A stretch of 64,000 nt of DNA, taken from assembly GCF_020271745.1 (NCBI RefSeq), contig NZ_CP084296.1, forward strand, positions 992,001-1,056,000, in the 5' to 3' direction. This DNA comes from Providencia alcalifaciens. Its GTDB lineage: Bacteria > Pseudomonadota > Gammaproteobacteria > Enterobacterales > Enterobacteriaceae. Made by a program: the position numbers and the translations under genes. How positions within the stretch are numbered: position 1 is the stretch's first letter; each line of letters begins with the position of its first letter. This document shows positions 54,353 to 64,000 of this stretch, in pieces. The notes beneath the pieces are model-generated. The model saw only the letters and a list, made by a program, of their open reading frames with translations. It ran no database searches and had not been told where the DNA came from.

Positions 54353-54973
54353 TTATAAAATTTCCAGTAACTCAACTTCGAAAATTAGAGTGCTAAACGG
54401 AGGGATAGATGCACCTGCGCCACGCTCACCGTAAGCTAATTCATGAGGAATGTATAATTCCCATTTAGAACCCACTGGCATTAATGTCAGCGCTTCAATC
54501 CAACCTGGGATCACACCGCTTACTGGGAATTCTGCTGGTTGGCCGCGCTGTACAGAGCTGTCAAACACAGTACCGTCAATTAAACGCCCTGTGTAATGAA
54601 CGCGAACGCGGTCAGAACGTGCTGGGATTGCGCCTTCACCTTGGTTAATGACAGAGAATTGCAAACCAGACTCAGTAGTCGATACGCCGTCTTTCTTCTG
54701 GTTCTCATCTAAGAATTTTTGACCTTCTACAGCCAGTTCCTTTTGACGCTCTTGACGAACTGCATCTGCACGCTCGTGCATTTCACGCAGTGCTTTATGC
54801 AGAGCTTCAACTGGAACTGATGGCATGTTGCCTTCTAAAGAATCAGTCAGACCCGCTAAAATTGCGTCTGGAACTAAACCTTCTAGTCCTGATTCTAATA
54901 ATTGCTGCCCAATTTGTAGACCAATGCCATAGCTCGCTTGAGCTTCTACTGAATCAAAGTTTTGGTTTGCCAT
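54353..54973 (-). CDS. fklB: FKBP-type peptidyl-prolyl isomerase FklB (FKBP22)
   Basis: Dimeric prolyl isomerase. An alpha-helical dimerisation half (about 1-95) precedes an FKBP domain (about 105-206) with [16 protein letters not shown] and [20 protein letters not shown]. It has 206 residues, as in E. coli. I start at ATG 54973, which gives the E. coli length; an in-frame ATG at 54985 adds four residues. No signal peptide is seen, so it is cytoplasmic. Confidence 0.95.
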   Translation of the reverse strand: MANQNFDSVEAQASYGIGLQIGQQLLESGLEGLVPDAILAGLTDSLEGNMPSVPVEALHKALREMHERADAVRQERQKELAVEGQKFLDENQKKDGVSTTESGLQFSVINQGEGAIPARSDRVRVHYTGRLIDGTVFDSSVQRGQPAEFPVSGVIPGWIEALTLMPVGSKWELYIPHELAYGERGAGASIPPFSTLIFEVELLEIL

Positions 54974-55181
54974 GAAAATACCCATTTCATTTTTTGAGAA
55001 AAACCAAGGATAGCAGCCCCTTTCCTATGGGTAAACCTAAACCCGATGACGGAAGAATAAAACTGTCTAAATTATTCAGTGTTCTCCTAAATTAGCCTTC
55101 AACTTGTTAATTTACGCGTAAATAGTGCTAGTATGCGTTAAAACGTCTGTGATTAATTATTCCTCAAATATAGGAGGGGTC

Positions 55182-55787
55182 ATGTTGAGACTATCCGCTT
55201 TTCATCGCTATGGAATTGCTATTCTAGCGCTGATCATTATTGCTGCCTTATTTTGGCCTGCTGGTGATAAGCCCAATACTGCGCAAAACAGTTCTGGACC
55301 AAATAGCACTGACAGCATGCCAAGTCAGCCAATCGTGATCCCTCCAACTCCACAGCCTAATCCAATCCCTGATACGGTGTTATCGCAGCCAGAACAACCG
55401 ACTACCAATATCCCAGATACATCGCCATCATTGCCAAGTGAGCCTGAGGTTATCCAAGAGCCGCCTGAAACGTCTCAACCGACACAGCAGCTATCTCCAC
55501 CACCAACCACTCGCCCGCCTGCTAATGAATGGCAGGATCATCGCGTTCAGAAAGGAAAAACATTGGCGCAGCTATTTCGTGATAATAACTTGCAAGCAAA
55601 TGATGCGTTCATCATGGCAAAAGTTGAAGGCGCAGAAAAACCGCTTAGCAACTTGCAACAAGGACAAAAAATCCGTTTAAAAGCCAATGGGAAAGGTGAA
55701 GTTCAACAGCTGGAAGTCACTGCGAACAATGGTCAAACATATAACTTTACGCGCTTAAGCGATGGTAGCTACTACCGAACGCCTTAA
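55182..55787 (+). CDS. ytfB: YtfB/OapA-family cell-division-associated protein
   Basis: Inner-membrane anchored protein of 201 residues. One N-terminal helix (about 8-26), a long Pro/Ser/Thr/Gln-rich periplasmic linker (about 30-120, PPTPQPNPIP-like), and a C-terminal OapA/LysM-like domain (about 122-201, with HRVQKGKTLAQLFRDNNL and VEGAEKPLSNLQQGQ). E. coli YtfB is a division-linked peptidoglycan- and glycan-binding protein. ATG 55182 follows AGGAGGGG, one of the strongest ribosome sites here. Confidence 0.9.
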   Translation: MLRLSAFHRYGIAILALIIIAALFWPAGDKPNTAQNSSGPNSTDSMPSQPIVIPPTPQPNPIPDTVLSQPEQPTTNIPDTSPSLPSEPEVIQEPPETSQPTQQLSPPPTTRPPANEWQDHRVQKGKTLAQLFRDNNLQANDAFIMAKVEGAEKPLSNLQQGQKIRLKANGKGEVQQLEVTANNGQTYNFTRLSDGSYYRTP

Positions 55788-55956
55788 TTTGTCTGTTAAT
55801 GTCTGGCATTTCATACAATACCCCGACTTTTCCTTTATTTTCAGAACAAAAATTCAATAGAGACGTTATTTTATGACGTCTCTCACTATAAACTACGTAT
55901 AATTACTGTTCTTTATTACACTTAATGGTTAAACAGGGAAAAGAACAGGAAAATCT

Positions 55957-56721
55957 ATGCTGAAAAACAACAGTACCTGCAAAAAGAAGCTCATTAAAAT
56001 TATTGTCGTAGTAATTTTATTCTTACTGCTCAGTGTTATTGGCTATATTTCATGGATTAAGTACCATGCTGATGGGCTGTGGAATATCATTAGCCAGCAG
56101 TGCATTACTATCAATGATCCCGACCAACGTAATCCATCCTGCTTGAAAGTGGATTTAGACAATCGCTATGTACTGTTTAAAGATAAAAAAGGTCCGGTAC
56201 ATAATTTGGTGCTGCCAACCGATAAAGTCAGCGGCATCGAATCCCCTTTATTACTCGAAGATAATAGTCCCGATTATTTTACGCTTGCTTGGAATGAGCG
56301 TGAGAGTGTCACCCCCGTAGGTCAACCCGCTATCAGCGATGATAAACTCGCCTTAGCGATTAATTCGCAATATGGGCGTTCCCAAGATCAACTCCATATC
56401 CATATTGCTTGCCTAAAACCACAGGTTATTGAGCTAGTTAACCAACATGCGAATGCAATTAAATCTGAATGGCATGTTTTTCCTGTGCAGTTAGAAGGCC
56501 ATGAGTATTGGGCAAAAAAATTAGATAACCAACAAAGCCCTTTCAAGCAATTAAATGAATATGTTCAAGCACATAATGACAGCATGGGGAACTATGGACT
56601 GGCGGTGACGGAGCTTAAAGATGGTTCGATGGTGTTATTAGCGAATCGGATGGATGTTTGGCAGTTTAATTTAGGTAGTGCGGGAGAATTGCTGGATTAC
56701 CAATGCTCAGTCAATCAGTAA
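55957..56721 (+). CDS. cdh: CDP-diacylglycerol pyrophosphatase Cdh
   Basis: Splits CDP-diacylglycerol into CMP and phosphatidate, in phospholipid turnover. It has 254 residues (E. coli 251), an N-terminal membrane anchor (about 12-34), then a HIT-like core with the histidines of QDQLHIHIACL (His147, His149), ALAINSQYGR and SPLLLEDNSPDYFTLAW. It sits between ytfB and rplI, away from its E. coli neighbours, so it has moved or was gained here. A bidirectional terminator follows. Confidence 0.92.
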   Translation: MLKNNSTCKKKLIKIIVVVILFLLLSVIGYISWIKYHADGLWNIISQQCITINDPDQRNPSCLKVDLDNRYVLFKDKKGPVHNLVLPTDKVSGIESPLLLEDNSPDYFTLAWNERESVTPVGQPAISDDKLALAINSQYGRSQDQLHIHIACLKPQVIELVNQHANAIKSEWHVFPVQLEGHEYWAKKLDNQQSPFKQLNEYVQAHNDSMGNYGLAVTELKDGSMVLLANRMDVWQFNLGSAGELLDYQCSVNQ

Positions 56722-56740
56722 GTTTTACAAACGTTAGAAA

Positions 56741-56772
56741 TAAAAAAACACCGGATCCCCGGTGTTTTTTTA
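56741..56772. terminator. Bidirectional terminator between cdh and rplI
   Basis: Arms aaaaaacaccgg (56743-56754) and ccggtgtttttt (56759-56770), loop atcc. Confidence 0.87.
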
Positions 56773-56814
56773 TTGTGCCACCGCGTTAACAGTGGCAACT
56801 ATCATCATTATTGA

Positions 56815-57264
56815 TTACTCAGCAACGATGATAACGTTCAGCTCTGCGAAAACATCGCTGTGTAACTGGAAGTGAACTTCGTGGTCACCAGTAGTACGCA
56901 GAACGCCGTTTGGCAGGCGAACTTCGCTTTTCGCAACTTTAACGCCAGCCGCAGTGATTGCGTCAGCGATGTCACGAGTACCGATTGAACCGAACAGTTT
57001 ACCTTCGTCACCAGCTTTAGAAGCCAGAGTAACAGAACCCAGCGCAGTAACAGCTGCTGCACGAGCCTGTGCTGCTGCCAGAACGTCAGCTAATTTAGCT
57101 TCCAGTTCAGCGCGGCGAGCTTCGAAGAATTCAACGTTTTTCTTAGTCGCAGGAACAGCTTTGCCCTGTGGTACTAAGAAGTTACGAGCGTAGCCCGATT
57201 TAACGTTAACTTGGTCACCCAGGCTACCTAGGTTAGCTACTTTATCAAGCAGAATAACTTGCAT
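56815..57264 (-). CDS. rplI: 50S ribosomal protein L9
   Basis: Two-domain ribosomal protein. The N-terminal RNA-binding domain starts [22 protein letters not shown], a long central helix (about 41-75) is Ala/Glu/Arg-rich, and the C-terminal domain ends in [15 protein letters not shown]. It has 149 residues as in E. coli. It is the last gene of the rpsF-priB-rpsR-rplI operon. Confidence 0.97.
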   Translation of the reverse strand: MQVILLDKVANLGSLGDQVNVKSGYARNFLVPQGKAVPATKKNVEFFEARRAELEAKLADVLAAAQARAAAVTALGSVTLASKAGDEGKLFGSIGTRDIADAITAAGVKVAKSEVRLPNGVLRTTGDHEVHFQLHSDVFAELNVIIVAE

Positions 57265-57302
57265 TACCTTATCCTCTATTAGTCGTTAATGGACTGTACC
57301 AA

Positions 57303-57852
<550 letters not shown>

Positions 57853-57860
57853 CTGAGCAA

Positions 57861-58256
57861 TTACTCTTCAGAATCCCCAGTTTCTTCTGCTTCTTCGTCT
57901 TGATAATCATCAGACATGTCACGGCCGCGACGTTCGTCTTTGGCTTTGACCATTGGAGAAGCTTCTGTTACTGCGTGTTTTAAGCGCATAACCATGCTGC
58001 GGATAACGGCATCGTTGAAGCGGAAGTTAGTTTCCAGCTCATCAATCGCTTCCTGTGGAGCTTCTACGTTCAGCAGAACATAGTGAGCTTTGTGCAGTTT
58101 GTTGATTGGGTAAGCCAGTTGACGACGGCCCCAGTCTTCCAGACGGTGAATCTGACCTTGTGCGTTAGTGATAACAGCACTGTAACGCTCGATCATGCCC
58201 GGAACCTGTTCGCTTTGGTCAGGATGGACCATAAAAACGATTTCGTAATGACGCAT
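57861..58256 (-). CDS. rpsF: 30S ribosomal protein S6
   Basis: Binds 16S rRNA with S18. It has 131 residues, as in E. coli. The [21 protein letters not shown] start is standard, and the tail is rich in Asp/Glu ([12 protein letters not shown]), where E. coli has an RimK-modified Glu tail. ATG 58256 follows AAGGAGC; an in-frame ATG at 58319 lies in the leader and is less likely. The leader carries a hairpin fitting the S6:S18 autocontrol motif. Confidence 0.96.
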   Translation of the reverse strand: MRHYEIVFMVHPDQSEQVPGMIERYSAVITNAQGQIHRLEDWGRRQLAYPINKLHKAHYVLLNVEAPQEAIDELETNFRFNDAVIRSMVMRLKHAVTEASPMVKAKDERRGRDMSDDYQDEEAEETGDSEE

Positions 58257-58282
58257 TAGTAGTTGCTCCTTACGGATTATTA

Positions 58283-58317
58283 GCCTCCTGTCTGGGTTAA
58301 CCGCGGCCCGCGGAGGC
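58283..58317 (-). promoter_or_regulatory. Probable S6:S18-binding leader motif of rpsF
   Basis: A stem (gcctcc 58283-58288 with ggaggc 58312-58317) encloses a GC-rich loop with CCGCGG-type sequence, 26 bases before the rpsF start. Proteobacterial rpsF leaders carry an S6:S18-binding hairpin with a conserved CCG loop that allows feedback control. The layout fits that, but I have not tested the fold. Confidence 0.55.
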
Positions 58318-58421
58318 AAGGAACTTGTTGAGTGCGGCTAAAAAATTGACGCGTAACTATACCCATCCCAGATAAAAAACTCAAGAGATGGGGACAAATT
58401 AAGCAAAAATTATTTTATGAT

Positions 58422-59159
58422 TTATTTGGCAATGCGTTGGCGTACTGCTTCAAACAGGCACACGCCCGTTGCCACAGAGACGTTCAGCGATGAAACTGAC
58501 CCTGCCATTGGGATGCTAATCAATTCGTCGCAATGTTCGCGAGTCAAACGACGCATACCTTCGCCTTCCGCGCCCATCACTAATGCGATAGCGCCAGTCA
58601 GCTTACTTTGATACAAGTTATGGTCAGCTTCGCCGGCGGTGCCAACAATCCATACATTGTACTCTTGCAATAAACGCAAGGTTCTTGCCAAGTTAGTCAC
58701 ACGGATCAGCGGAACGTTTTCCGCCGCGCCACAGGCCACTTTCTTCGCGGTTGCGTTCAATTGTGCAGATTTGTCTTTCGGAACAATCACTGCATGAACA
58801 CCAGCTGCGTCTGCGCTACGTAAACACGCGCCTAAGTTATGTGGATCAGTCACGCCGTCGAGGATCAGTAAGAATGGCGATTCGGTGCTTTCCAGTAAAT
58901 CCGGAAGATCACCTTCTTGATACTGCTTGCCCGCTAATACATTGGCGATAATCCCTTGGTGTACCGCACCTTCAGTTTGTGCGTCCATCCATTGGCGATT
59001 TGCCACTTGCACCACAATGCCCAACGCTTCGATTTCATGAACGATAGGCATCAGGCGGCGGTCTTCACGACCTTTTAAAATATAGACTTCTTTAATACGT
59101 TGTGGAGAACGCTCAAGCAGGGCTTTCACTGCGTGAATGCCGTAAATAATTTCGCTCAT
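58422..59159 (-). CDS. rlmB: 23S rRNA Gm2251 2'-O-methyltransferase RlmB
   Basis: SpoU/TrmH-type methylase that modifies G2251 in the P loop of 23S rRNA. An N-terminal RNA-binding domain (about 1-70) precedes the knotted SAM-binding domain (about 90-245, with [22 protein letters not shown] and [12 protein letters not shown]). It has 245 residues (E. coli 243). It is 83 bp after rnr in the nsrR-rnr-rlmB string. Confidence 0.96.
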   Translation of the reverse strand: MSEIIYGIHAVKALLERSPQRIKEVYILKGREDRRLMPIVHEIEALGIVVQVANRQWMDAQTEGAVHQGIIANVLAGKQYQEGDLPDLLESTESPFLLILDGVTDPHNLGACLRSADAAGVHAVIVPKDKSAQLNATAKKVACGAAENVPLIRVTNLARTLRLLQEYNVWIVGTAGEADHNLYQSKLTGAIALVMGAEGEGMRRLTREHCDELISIPMAGSVSSLNVSVATGVCLFEAVRQRIAK

Positions 59160-59242
59160 AAATATCTTTTAGGTTGAGAACATTAAATAGGTGGAAAATC
59201 AAAAGGTGGCGATTGCCCGCCACCTTGCATCATGACACGCGC

Positions 59243-61723
59243 TTATCCCTCTTGTTTTTGGGATTTTTTCGCCACGCGTTTGGCTTTTAACTTGGCGCTG
59301 ATTTTTTTGGTTTTATCGGACGGCTTTTTGCTTTTCGCTTTACCGTTTCCTTTACCTTCAGGTTTCGCGTCTTTGCTGTCTTTTTTGCCTTTTTTCTCTG
59401 AACGACGAAATGCAGAATCAGGTTCGAAGTTTTTCTCTTTGCTTACGTCGCCTTTTCGACGGGCTGAACGTGTCGCATTTTTAACTTCTTTCTTCATCTT
59501 ATCCCGTGTGGTTTTACCCGGGTTTTTCGCTTTTCGTGTGGTTGAAATTAAAGCAAAATCAATGGTGCGCTCATCCATGTGTACCGCTTCTACACGGATT
59601 TCCACTTCATCGCCAAGGCGATAAGTTGTACCGGATGATTCACCGATTAAGCGCTGTCCAACCGCATCATAACGATAATAGTCGTTATCAAGGGTCGAAA
59701 TATGCACTAATCCATCAATAAATAGGTCATTTAAGCGAACAAAGAAACCGAAACCCGTCACGCTAGTGATAAGCCCAGTAAACACTTGCCCTACTTGGTC
59801 TTGCATGAAGTCACATTTTAACCAATCGGCGACGTCACGGGTAGCTTCATCTGCACGGCGTTCGGTCAGTGAGCAGTGCTCACCCAATTGCAGCATGCTG
59901 TCCATATCGGAGTGCCATCCGCCCGTTTCCGTCCAGCGCTTATCTCCATGACCATGCTCTTTTGCCAGTAAGTATTTAATACCACGGTGCAAGGTTAAGT
60001 CAGGATAACGACGAATTGGCGAGGTAAAGTGCGCATACGATTTCAGACCTAAACCAAAGTGACCGCGGTTTTCTGGATCATAAATCGCTTGCTTCATTGA
60101 ACGTAAAATCATGGTCTGTAACAGCTCATGGTCTGGACGTTCAGCCACTTCGTTCATCACTTGGGCGTAATCTTTTGGCTCTGGTTTCATGCCACCCGGC
60201 AGAGTTAAACCTAACTCACTGAATACTGAGCGTAAGTTCATAACGCTCTCTTCTTTCGGACGGTCATGTACACGGTATAGGGCAGGCTCTTCGTTTTTCT
60301 CAACAAATCGCGCTGCCGCAATATTAGCTAAAATCATGCACTCTTCAATTAATTTGTGTGCATCATTACGCTCTACAGGCTCAATACGCTCAATGCGACG
60401 TTCCGCATTGAAGATAAATTTGGCTTCTTCAGATTCAAACGAAATAGCGCCACGCTCAATACGTGCTGCATCCAATGCTTTGTATAACTGATGTAAATGC
60501 TCGATATGAGGCACTAACGCTTTGTAATGCTCGCGTAGTTCTTCATCGCCTTGCAACATTTTCCATACTTTGGTGTAAGTTAAACGTGCATGGGAGCTCA
60601 TCACCGCTTCATAGAATTTATATGAAGAGAGTTTCCCGGATGCCGAAACTGTCATTTCACACACCATACACAAACGATCTACGCCTGGGTTGAGTGAACA
60701 TAATCCATTAGACAGTACTTCCGGTAGCATTGGTACAACTTGGGATGGGAAGTAGACCGAGTTACCACGGCTATGGGCTTCCGTATCCAGTGCAGTTTGT
60801 GGGCGGACATAATAGCTCACATCAGCAATCGCCACCCATAAACGCCAGCCACCGCCTTTTTTCGGTGCACAGTAAACGGCGTCATCGAAGTCACGAGCAT
60901 CTTCGCCATCGATGGTGACAAGTGGAAGATCGCGCAGATCCACACGCCCTTTCTTCGCAGCTTCAGGGACTGTTTCACTGTAATCAGCCACTTGCTTTGT
61001 CACTTGTGGCGGCCAAGAGTGCGGAATTTCATGAGTACGTAATGCGATTTCAACCGCCATGCCCGTACCCATGGTTTCACCGAGTACTTCGACAATATTT
61101 CCAACAGCTTGAGAGCGGCGTTGTGGGCGAGTTTCTAATTCCACCACCACCACGTTACCCATACGGGCGCCACACTGTTTGTCTTTCGGAATTAAAATAT
61201 CGAAACTTAAACGGCTATCATCAGGAACCACAAACCCCATTCCCGCTTCAATAAAATAGCGCCCTACAATTTGGTTATTGCGCGGCTCTAATACACGGAC
61301 AACACGCACTTCAGTACGCCCTTTACGGTCTTGACCATAAGGTTGAGCCAAAATCACATCACCATGTAAAGCGCGCTTCATCTCATCTTGAGACAAGTAA
61401 TAATCTTCTTTTTTACCTTCGACACGCAAGAAACCATAGCCATCACGGTGACCAATAACTTTACCTTTTAATAGGTCAATACGTTCTGGTAATGCATAAC
61501 ATTTGCGGCGAGTGAAAACTAACTGACCATCACGTTCCATCGCACGTAAGCGACGACGTAATGCTTCCAATTCATCTTCCGTAGAGAGGTTGAGTAGCTG
61601 TGCAATTTCTTCACGGTTTGCAGGGGCTGTGCGCTTAGATAAGAGATCTAAAATAAACTCTCTACTCGGAATTGGGGATTCGTATTTTTCTGCTTCTCTT
61701 TCCTGAAAAGGATCGTTTGACAT
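59243..61723 (-). CDS. rnr: Ribonuclease R
   Basis: 3'-5' exoribonuclease that degrades structured RNA and, with SmpB/tmRNA, stalled mRNA. It has 826 residues (E. coli 813). An N-terminal HTH and two cold-shock domains (about 1-230) lead to the RNB core (about 260-585; acidic catalytic loop [12 protein letters not shown] and [12 protein letters not shown]), then an S1 domain (about 640-725) and a Lys/Arg-rich tail (about 740-826). ATG 61723 follows GGAGG and starts [17 protein letters not shown]. It lies 41 bp after nsrR. Confidence 0.97.
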   Translation of the reverse strand: MSNDPFQEREAEKYESPIPSREFILDLLSKRTAPANREEIAQLLNLSTEDELEALRRRLRAMERDGQLVFTRRKCYALPERIDLLKGKVIGHRDGYGFLRVEGKKEDYYLSQDEMKRALHGDVILAQPYGQDRKGRTEVRVVRVLEPRNNQIVGRYFIEAGMGFVVPDDSRLSFDILIPKDKQCGARMGNVVVVELETRPQRRSQAVGNIVEVLGETMGTGMAVEIALRTHEIPHSWPPQVTKQVADYSETVPEAAKKGRVDLRDLPLVTIDGEDARDFDDAVYCAPKKGGGWRLWVAIADVSYYVRPQTALDTEAHSRGNSVYFPSQVVPMLPEVLSNGLCSLNPGVDRLCMVCEMTVSASGKLSSYKFYEAVMSSHARLTYTKVWKMLQGDEELREHYKALVPHIEHLHQLYKALDAARIERGAISFESEEAKFIFNAERRIERIEPVERNDAHKLIEECMILANIAAARFVEKNEEPALYRVHDRPKEESVMNLRSVFSELGLTLPGGMKPEPKDYAQVMNEVAERPDHELLQTMILRSMKQAIYDPENRGHFGLGLKSYAHFTSPIRRYPDLTLHRGIKYLLAKEHGHGDKRWTETGGWHSDMDSMLQLGEHCSLTERRADEATRDVADWLKCDFMQDQVGQVFTGLITSVTGFGFFVRLNDLFIDGLVHISTLDNDYYRYDAVGQRLIGESSGTTYRLGDEVEIRVEAVHMDERTIDFALISTTRKAKNPGKTTRDKMKKEVKNATRSARRKGDVSKEKNFEPDSAFRRSEKKGKKDSKDAKPEGKGNGKAKSKKPSDKTKKISAKLKAKRVAKKSQKQEG

Positions 61724-61764
61724 TGTTACCTCCATTGTCATCAGAGTGATAAATTACTGAGACA

Positions 61765-62187
61765 TTAATCGAGCAGTAATTGATACAGTGGACTATTATC
61801 TTTGACCATGTCCGCTAGCGTATATTGGTCTAGTTCTTGTAAAAATTGTTGTATCGCCTTTTGCAGGACACCTTTTAGGCGGCAGGCCGGCGTAATATGG
61901 CAAAATTCGCCACTACAATTGACTAGAGTGAGTGGTTCTAATGCGCGAACGACATCACCAATCCGAATTGACTCGGCTGGTTGCCCCAGTGCGATCCCAC
62001 CATTTTTACCTCGAGTGGCTTTAACATAGCCAAGGTGACTTAGCTGATTAATAATTTTAACCATGTGATTACGAGAAACACCATACACCTCAGTAACTTG
62101 TGTAATGCTCGTCATCTGCCCTTTTTCTAGGGCGGCTAAGTAGATTAGGGCTCGTAACCCATAGTCAGTAAAACTTGTCAGCTGCAC
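61765..62187 (-). CDS. nsrR: Nitric-oxide-sensing repressor NsrR (GTG start)
   Basis: Rrf2-family repressor with an NO-sensitive iron-sulfur cluster. It has 141 residues: an N-terminal winged helix ([18 protein letters not shown]; helix [13 protein letters not shown] near 38-50), the wing GKNGGIALG, and cluster Cys91, Cys96 and Cys102 in [12 protein letters not shown]. Asp8, a ligand in other NsrR proteins, is kept. GTG 62187 follows GAGG; a GTG six bases earlier is also possible. It precedes rnr, as in E. coli. Confidence 0.95.
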   Translation of the reverse strand: MQLTSFTDYGLRALIYLAALEKGQMTSITQVTEVYGVSRNHMVKIINQLSHLGYVKATRGKNGGIALGQPAESIRIGDVVRALEPLTLVNCSGEFCHITPACRLKGVLQKAIQQFLQELDQYTLADMVKDNSPLYQLLLD

Positions 62188-62442
62188 AATCACCTCAAAA
62201 TTTTTGGCGCTACAAATATGTCATGAAATACTTATCTGCCATTTTCGTTATATTTGTTTTCTGGCTACCATCTAAAGTACATTTTGAACGATTTTCTACA
62301 GTATATCGCCTTAGTTTTAGTCTAGCCCATCCTTGCCTGTAAAGATGCTTACAATGGCACAGAATGTTCAACTTGATGGATATTATCTGAAAATTTTAGC
62401 GTTTTATCAAAAAGGAATTCATCGGAAGGAAAATGGGAGAGA

Positions 62443-62472
62443 TAAAAAAACAGCGCTCAGTGAGCGCTGTTC
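62443..62472 (-). terminator. Terminator after purA
   Basis: Perfect palindromic stem acagcgctc / gagcgctgt (62450-62458 and 62462-62470) with the minus strand ending TTTTTTTATC. It separates purA from nsrR. The DNA from 62188 to 62442 carries only the nsrR upstream region, and I see no gene there. Confidence 0.85.
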
Positions 62473-62478
62473 ATTTTA

Positions 62479-63813
<1,335 letters not shown>

Positions 63814-64000
63814 CTACCATCAAAAATGAACTGTTCCAGTGATATTTTGGCATTACAAAAATTTTTTTCTAGAAAGCAAGTAAAATGGTAGTTTTATTTC
63901 TGTCGTAGACTCAAAGTGAATTTTCCCAACCTGAGCAGCTCAAATTTTCCCTGAAAAATCCATCACTTAAAACGACAGGCGAAAAAAAGCCCACCGAAGC

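Noticed and set aside
62188-62442. NsrR-type operator upstream of nsrR
   Set aside because: The stretch near 62212-62236 only partly resembles the NsrR consensus and has no good dyad.

Overview
The window is chromosomal DNA of a gammaproteobacterium in the Enterobacterales, most probably Providencia or a close relative in the Morganellaceae. The core proteins read almost residue for residue like their Escherichia coli counterparts. Base composition is AT-leaning, and intergenic DNA is AT-rich with many compact terminators. An ERIC-like repeat lies near the left end. The genus is inferred from general resemblance, not from a search.

Left end (1-3.8 kb): the start of an HlyD-type membrane-fusion protein runs off the left edge. 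Next is a tandemly duplicated ERIC-like repeat whose last copy runs into the start of btsS. The pyruvate-sensing pair btsS-btsR and a small unknown gene follow. From 3.8 to 28.1 kb lies the translation/RNA block known from E. coli: deaD (with the 26-codon yrbN in its leader), nlpI, pnp, rpsO, truB, rbfA, infB, nusA, rimP, metY, leuU, secG, glmM, folP, ftsH and rlmE. Opposite-facing yhbY, then greA and dacB, obgE-rpmA-rplU, and ispB complete it. Most of it is one long leftward transcription array for ribosome assembly, initiation, RNA decay and envelope precursors.

From 28.2 to 29.9 kb is the most unusual part. Two tandem paralogous genes with a Mu-repressor-like DNA-binding start face leftward. 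A Ner-like gene (sfsB) faces rightward. Between them is 556 bp of AT-rich DNA with repeated, operator-like 10-mers. This copies the layout of the c/ner switch of phage Mu, with no transposase or other phage gene nearby.

From 30 to 38 kb: mdh and argR are divergent. Then come a DUF6122-like membrane protein, a junction with a duplicated terminator hairpin, mpl, fbp, ppa, and a group II PLP-dependent amino-acid decarboxylase. In E. coli, as recalled, the corresponding interval carries chpSB. From 38 to 64 kb the order again follows the E. coli ytf/purA region: ytfP-tamB-tamA, msrA, ytfL, ytfK, ytfJ, then (after inserted blocks) cysQ, fklB, ytfB, rplI-rpsR-priB-rpsF, rlmB, rnr, nsrR, purA. The inserted blocks are qseBC with ygiW, a NudK-like hydrolase, a cupin-mqo operon, and cdh.

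I saw no complete prophage, insertion sequence, CRISPR array, toxin-antitoxin pair or resistance gene. All calls come from reading the sequence and from memory of protein families. No database search was run.
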